DNA of 12,688 bases, from the NCBI GenBank assembly GCA_019911785.1, contig JAIOJM010000204.1, forward strand, positions 1 to 12,688, given 5' to 3'. Both the position numbers and the translations under genes were made by a program. Every line of letters begins with the position of its first letter. Position 1 is the stretch's first letter. Positions 12,553 to 12,688 of the stretch are shown one piece after another. Below the pieces are notes generated by a model. It was not told where the DNA came from and did not search any database. It saw only the letters and a list, made by a program, of their open reading frames with translations. This DNA comes from Sulfuricella sp. GTDB lineage: Bacteria; Pseudomonadota; Gammaproteobacteria; Burkholderiales; Sulfuricellaceae.

Positions 12553-12688
12553 TCAGAAGAATACGTCCCTCGAAAGCCCTTTGCTTTTGAGAGTGCGATG
12601 CAGGGATTCCAGTGCCTCCACCTGAATCTGGCGCACCCGTTCCCGGGTAATATCGAGCGTATCGGCCACCTTTTCCAGGGTGTGGACT
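12553..12688 (-). CDS. rpoS: RpoS-type sigma factor, C-terminal end only
   Basis: The last 44 codons and stop of a sigma70-family factor; the rest lies beyond the right edge. The visible residues VHTLEKVADTLDITRERVRQIQ are the region 4.2 helix-turn-helix that reads the -35 element, with the ITRERVRQIQVEAL signature shared by RpoD, RpoS and RpoH. The tail ESLHRTLKSKGLSRDVFF matches the RpoS pattern (LRRLREILQTQGLNIEALF in E. coli), so the stationary-phase/stress sigma factor is the best call. RpoD normally ends differently, soon after LRKLRHPSR. The assignment rests on a short segment. Confidence 0.82.
   Translation of the reverse strand, partial: VHTLEKVADTLDITRERVRQIQVEALESLHRTLKSKGLSRDVFF

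Overview
The window looks like a piece of a betaproteobacterial chromosome, probably from a free-living Nitrosomonadales-type lineage. The evidence is a LolC-type lipoprotein-release permease divergent from an RpfE-like 'phosphoglycerate mutase family' protein (a betaproteobacterial trait), an RpoS-type sigma factor at the right edge, and high-GC housekeeping genes. The lineage is an inference from remembered protein families; no database search was possible.

Layout, left to right. (1) 1-1143, minus strand: lolC, cut by the window edge. (2) 1227-3430, plus strand: a tightly overlapping three-gene operon of an RpfE-like protein, an FmdE-family protein with an HxCP motif, and an unrecognised 179-residue protein. 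(3) 3431-3804: an AT-rich spacer with a compact cluster of DnaA boxes, a perfect IHF-consensus site and a perfect TATAAT. (4) 3805-5741, plus: pncA and pncB with overlapping stop and start, which together take nicotinamide to nicotinic acid mononucleotide (Preiss-Handler NAD salvage). (5) 5742-8095: a lower-GC accessory segment. It holds an AbiEi/AbiEii-type toxin-antitoxin pair behind a promoter studded with TGTTCAC/GTGAACA half-sites, followed by what looks like the decayed 5' end of an IS4-family element. (6) 8096-9740, minus: a two-gene SufC-SufB-like Fe-S scaffold pair with no desulfurase or carrier gene in view. (7) 9884-12548: an RNase Z-like metallo-beta-lactamase protein (+), an unrecognised 158-residue protein (-) and the RNA 3'-phosphate cyclase rtcA (+). 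(8) 12553-12688, minus: the last 44 residues of an RpoS-like sigma factor.

The most interesting parts are the toxin-antitoxin module, whose antitoxin appears to carry a PD-(D/E)XK nuclease-like N-terminal region ahead of a winged helix, with a well-defined operator array; the DnaA-box/IHF cluster, which resembles a datA/DARS-like or origin-like locus away from dnaA; and the minimal SufBC pair with a cysteine-rich tail on the ATPase. No tRNA, rRNA or CRISPR array was seen.
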